From Procambarus clarkii (lineage: Eukaryota; Arthropoda; Malacostraca; Decapoda; Cambaridae), in NCBI RefSeq assembly GCF_040958095.1, contig NC_091152.1:21359162-21423161 (forward strand): DNA of 64,000 nt. Direction: 5' to 3'. Positions 60,527 through 64,000 of this stretch are shown here, piece by piece. The notes beneath the pieces are model-generated. The model saw only the letters and a list, made by a program, of their open reading frames with translations, searched no databases and was not told the DNA's origin. The number at the start of each line of letters is the position of its first letter. The first letter of the stretch is position 1. A program made the position numbers and the translations under genes.

Positions 60527-61154
60527 AATGACCTGTCTCTCACAGCACCTGTTGCACACACAATTGTTAACGAAGATGGTTAGCGGCTCGTTAACTTAGA
60601 GATGTTAGTTAGCACAGAGTCGGTTAATGTAATAAAATATCTTTACTTTGTTATTACTGCCCGTTAGAAGGGATGTGGATGACTGGTTCTACTAGATTTT
60701 AGAACTGCTAACCGCTGGCTTGTTACTGCTGAACCCTCTAGTTACCTGTTCAACCTCTCATCCTAGAATGATATAGACATACAACATGAAAAAAATGAAT
60801 CAGGACCTCAAGGTCTGCCACAGCAGAGAAAAGTCAACTTTCTTGTAACCTCAGACATTCGAGCCACTCTGATTAAATATATAACAAATCGTGTAACACA
60901 TGCTCAATGCAGAGGTATTAATATTTGTTTTTAAATATGTGAGGTAAACACAGGTATTTAAGAGTTACTACAAAAATCTTTTCAAAGTTTTTCTTACAAA
61001 AATTACGAATAATTTTAAATTAAATCTCCAGCCACGTCAATCAAGCGAGGGCGGAGTCTGGCCTTCGAGGACGACCTTGTGGAGCAGGACCTTCACACTT
61101 GGTGCAACTGTTGCTAAAACTTGACCCATCTTCACGCCCTCAACCTAACAACTT
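60527..61154. other. Spacer, no gene recognised
   Basis: AT-rich with a moderately GC-rich end at 61030-61150. Nothing else could be supported. Confidence 0.4.
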
Positions 61155-64000
61155 GAGGGCTACTGGGGCTAGATAAGTGATGACTAGTGAGGGCTACTGG
61201 GGCCAGGTAAGTGATGACTAGTGAGGGCTACTGGTGCCAGGTAAGTGATGACCTGATGAGGGCTACTGGTGCTAGGTAAGTGATGACTGATGAGGGCTAC
61301 TGGGGCCAGGTAAGTGATGACTATTGAGGGCTACTGGTGCCAGGTAAGTGATGACTAGTGAGGGCTACTGGGGCCAGGTAAGTGATGACTAGTGAGGGCT
61401 ACTGGGGCCAGGTAAGTGATGACTAGTGAGGGCTACTGGGGCCAGGTAAGTGATGACTGATGAGGGCTACTGGTGCTAGGTAAGTGATGACCTGACGAGG
61501 GCTACTGGTGCCAGGTAAGTGATGACTAGTGAGGGCTACTGGTGCTAGGTAAGTGATGACTGATGAGGGCTAGTGGGGCCAGGTAAGTGATGACTGATGA
61601 GGACTACTGGGGCCAGGTAAGTGATGACCTGATGAGGGCTACTGGTGCTAGGTAAGTGATGACTGATGAGGGCTACTGGTGCTAGGTAAGTGATGACTGA
61701 TGAGGGCTACTGGGGCCAGGTAAGTGATGACTAGTGAGGGCTACTGGTGCCAGGTAAGTGATGACTAGTGAGGGCTACTGGGGCCAGGTAAGTGATGACT
61801 AGTGAGGGCTACTGGGGCCAGGTAAGTGATGACTAGTGAGGGCTACTGGGGCCAGGTAAGTGATGACTAGTGAGGGCTACTGGGGCCAGGTAAGTGATGA
61901 CTGATGAGGACTACTGGGGCCAGGTAAGTGATGACCTGATGAGGGCTACTGGTGCTAGGTAAGTGATGACTGATGAGGGCTACTGGGGCCAGGTAAGTGA
62001 TGACTGATGAGGACTACTGGGGCCAGGTAAGTGATGACTGATGAGGGCTACTGGGGCCAGGTAAGTGATGACTGATGAGGGCTACTGGGGCCAGGTAAGT
62101 GATGACTGATGAGGGCTACTGGGGCCAGGTAAGTGATGACCTGATGAGGGCTACTGGTGCCAGGTAAGTGATGACTAGTGAGGGCTACTGGGGCTAGGTA
62201 AGTGATGACTGATGAGGGCTACTGGGGCCAGGTAAGTGATGACTGATGAGGACTACTGGGGCCAGGTAAGTGATGACCTGATGAAGGTTACTGGTGCTAG
62301 GTAAGTGATGACTGATGAGGGCTACTGGTGCTAGGTAAGTGATGACTGATGAGGGCTACTGGGGCCAGGTAAGTGATGACTGATGAGGACTACTGGGGCC
62401 AGGTAAGTGATGACTGATGAGGGCTACTGGTGCTAGGTAAGTGATGACTGATGAGGGCTACTGGGGCCAGGTAAGTGATGACTAGTGAGGGCTACTGGTG
62501 CCAGGTAAGTGATGACTGATGAGGGCTACTGGGGCCAGGTAAGTGATGACCTGATGAGGGCTACTGGTGCTAGGTAAGTGATGACTGATGAGGGCTACTG
62601 GTGCTAGGTAAGTGATGACTGATGAGGGCTACTGGGGCCAGGTAAGTGATGACTAGTGAGGACTTCTGGTGCCAGGTAAGTGATGACTAGTAAGGACTAC
62701 TGGGGCCAGGTAAGTGATGACTAGTGAGGGCTACTGGTGCCAGGTAAGTGATGACTAGTAAGGACTACTGGGGCCAGGTAAGTGATGACTTGATGAGGGC
62801 TACTGGGCCAGGTAAGTGATGACCTGATGAGGGCTACTGGTGCTAGGAAAGTGATGACTGATGAGGGCTACTGGTGCTAGGTAAGTGATGACTGATGAGG
62901 GCTACTGGTGCCAGGTAAGTGATGACTGATGAGGGCTACTGGGGCCAGGTAAGTGATGACTGATAAGGGCTACTGGTGCTAGGTAAGTGATGACTGATGA
63001 GGGCTACTGGTGCTAGGTAAGTGATGACTAGTGAGGGCTACTGGTGCTAGGTAAGTGATGACTGATGAGGGCTACTGGGGCCAGGTAAGTGATGACTAGT
63101 GAGGACTACTGGTTTCAGGTAAGTGATGACTAGTAAGGACTACTGGGGCCAGGTAAGTGATGACTAGTGAGGGCTACTGGTGCCAGGTAAGTGATGACTA
63201 GTAAGGACTACTGGGGCCAGGTAAGTGATGACTAGTGAGGGCTACTGGGGCTAGGTAAGTGATGACTGATGAGGACTACTGGGGCCAGGTAAGTGATGAC
63301 TAGTGAGGACTACTGGCGCCAGGTAAGTGATGACTAGTGAGGACTACTGGGGCCAGGTAAGTGATGACTAGTGAGGGCTACTGGTGCCAGGTAAGTGATG
63401 ACTGATGAGGACTACTGGGGCCAGGTAAGTGATGACTAGTGAGGACTACTGGGGCCAGGTAAGTGACGACTAGTGAGGGCTACTGGTGCCAGGTAAGTGA
63501 TGACTAGTGAGGGCTACTGGTGCCAGGTAAGTGATGACTGATGAGGACTACTGGGGCCAGGTAAGTGATGACTAGTGAGGGCTACTGGTGCCAGGTAAGT
63601 GATGAATAGTGAGGGCTACTGGTGCCAGGTAAGTGATGACTAGTGAGGGCTACTGGTGCTTTGTAAGTGATGACTAGTGAGGGCTACTGGTGCCAGGTAA
63701 GTGATGACTGATGAGGACTACTGGGGCCAGGTAAGTGATGACTAGTGAGGGCTACTGGGGCCAGGTAAGTGATGACTAGTGAGGACTACTGGGGCTAGGT
63801 AAGTGATGACTGAGGAAGGCTACTGGGGCCAGGTAAGTGATGACTAGATGAGGGCTACTGGGGGCAGGTAAGTGATGACTAGATGAGGGCTACTGGGGCC
63901 AGGTAAGTGATGACTAGATGAGGGCTACTGGTACCAGGTAAGTGATGACTAGATGAGGGCTACTGGGGCCAGGTAAGTGATGACTAGATGAGGGCTACTG
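61155..64000. repeat. 34-bp minisatellite with 5' splice-site motifs, about 83 units
   Basis: Units read GAGGGCTACTGGGGCCAG then GTAAGTGATGAC then TAGT or TGAT, with 34-bp (sometimes 33- or 35-bp) length. Nearly every unit contains CAGGTAAGT or TAGGTAAGT on the plus strand, a consensus 5' splice site. Variant words (GGTGCTAG, GGACTACT, CCTGATGAG) recur in blocks, implying multi-unit duplications. The array continues past the window end. Confidence 0.96.

Noticed and set aside
60077..60583. 168-codon plus-strand frame with a 13-residue repeat and opposing minus frames
   Set aside because: It follows the 39-bp minisatellite. Three frames are open at once and there is no recognised domain.

Overview
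This window looks like intergenic DNA from a large, repeat-rich arthropod genome, most likely a decapod crustacean such as a crayfish. That is an inference from several things: interstitial TTAGG-type repeats (the arthropod telomere unit), Penelope-like elements with GIY-YIG domains, many tRNA-derived SINEs, BEL/Pao-like and Gmr1-type Ty3/gypsy LTR elements, long TA microsatellites and at least ten minisatellite families. I found no convincing host protein-coding gene, rRNA gene or intact tRNA gene in 64 kb. Nearly every long open frame is either transposon protein or a frame through a tandem repeat that happens to lack stops.

Layout. 1-9.7 kb: a 29-bp minisatellite, a solo LTR with a 5-bp target duplication, minisatellites of 21, 24, 28 and 22 bp, a tRNA-derived SINE, and adjoining relics of a Penelope-like element and an R2-like LINE. 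9.70-15.71 kb: a complete Ty3/gypsy insertion (two 683-bp LTRs that look identical) whose pol has the order protease-integrase-RNase H and no reverse transcriptase. It sits at the edge of a 29-bp minisatellite (15.73-16.80 kb). 17-20 kb: a GA microsatellite and low-information DNA. 20.04-32.54 kb: a divergent satellite of about 310-360 bp, split by a 10.5-kb tandem array of an LTR element (LTR-internal-LTR-internal-LTR-internal-LTR) bounded by one GCTTT target duplication. 32.5-39 kb: mostly unrecognised AT-rich DNA with a 958-bp TTAA-flanked inverted-repeat transposon.

39.1-54.5 kb is the most unusual part. Blocks that are themselves inverted repeats are joined by (TA)n tracts: an inverted array of a 259-bp tRNA-Leu-like SINE; five palindromic elements with TTAGG hairpins; two Penelope-like elements head to head, one with a nearly intact RT/GIY-YIG frame; another inverted SINE pair; a sixth palindromic element; a third SINE fold-back; and an R2-like LINE with a restriction-like endonuclease. 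54.5-64 kb holds a second Penelope-type relic, two SINEs, a 22-bp minisatellite of about 131 units, a 39-bp minisatellite, and a 34-bp minisatellite running off the window end, in which nearly every unit carries a consensus 5' splice site.

Nothing here acts as a pathway. The logic is that of selfish elements: autonomous ones (Penelope-like, R2-like), defective ones that probably moved in trans (RT-less gypsy, gag-fragment BEL-like, SINEs, inverted-repeat elements), and tandem repeats grown by unequal exchange or slippage.
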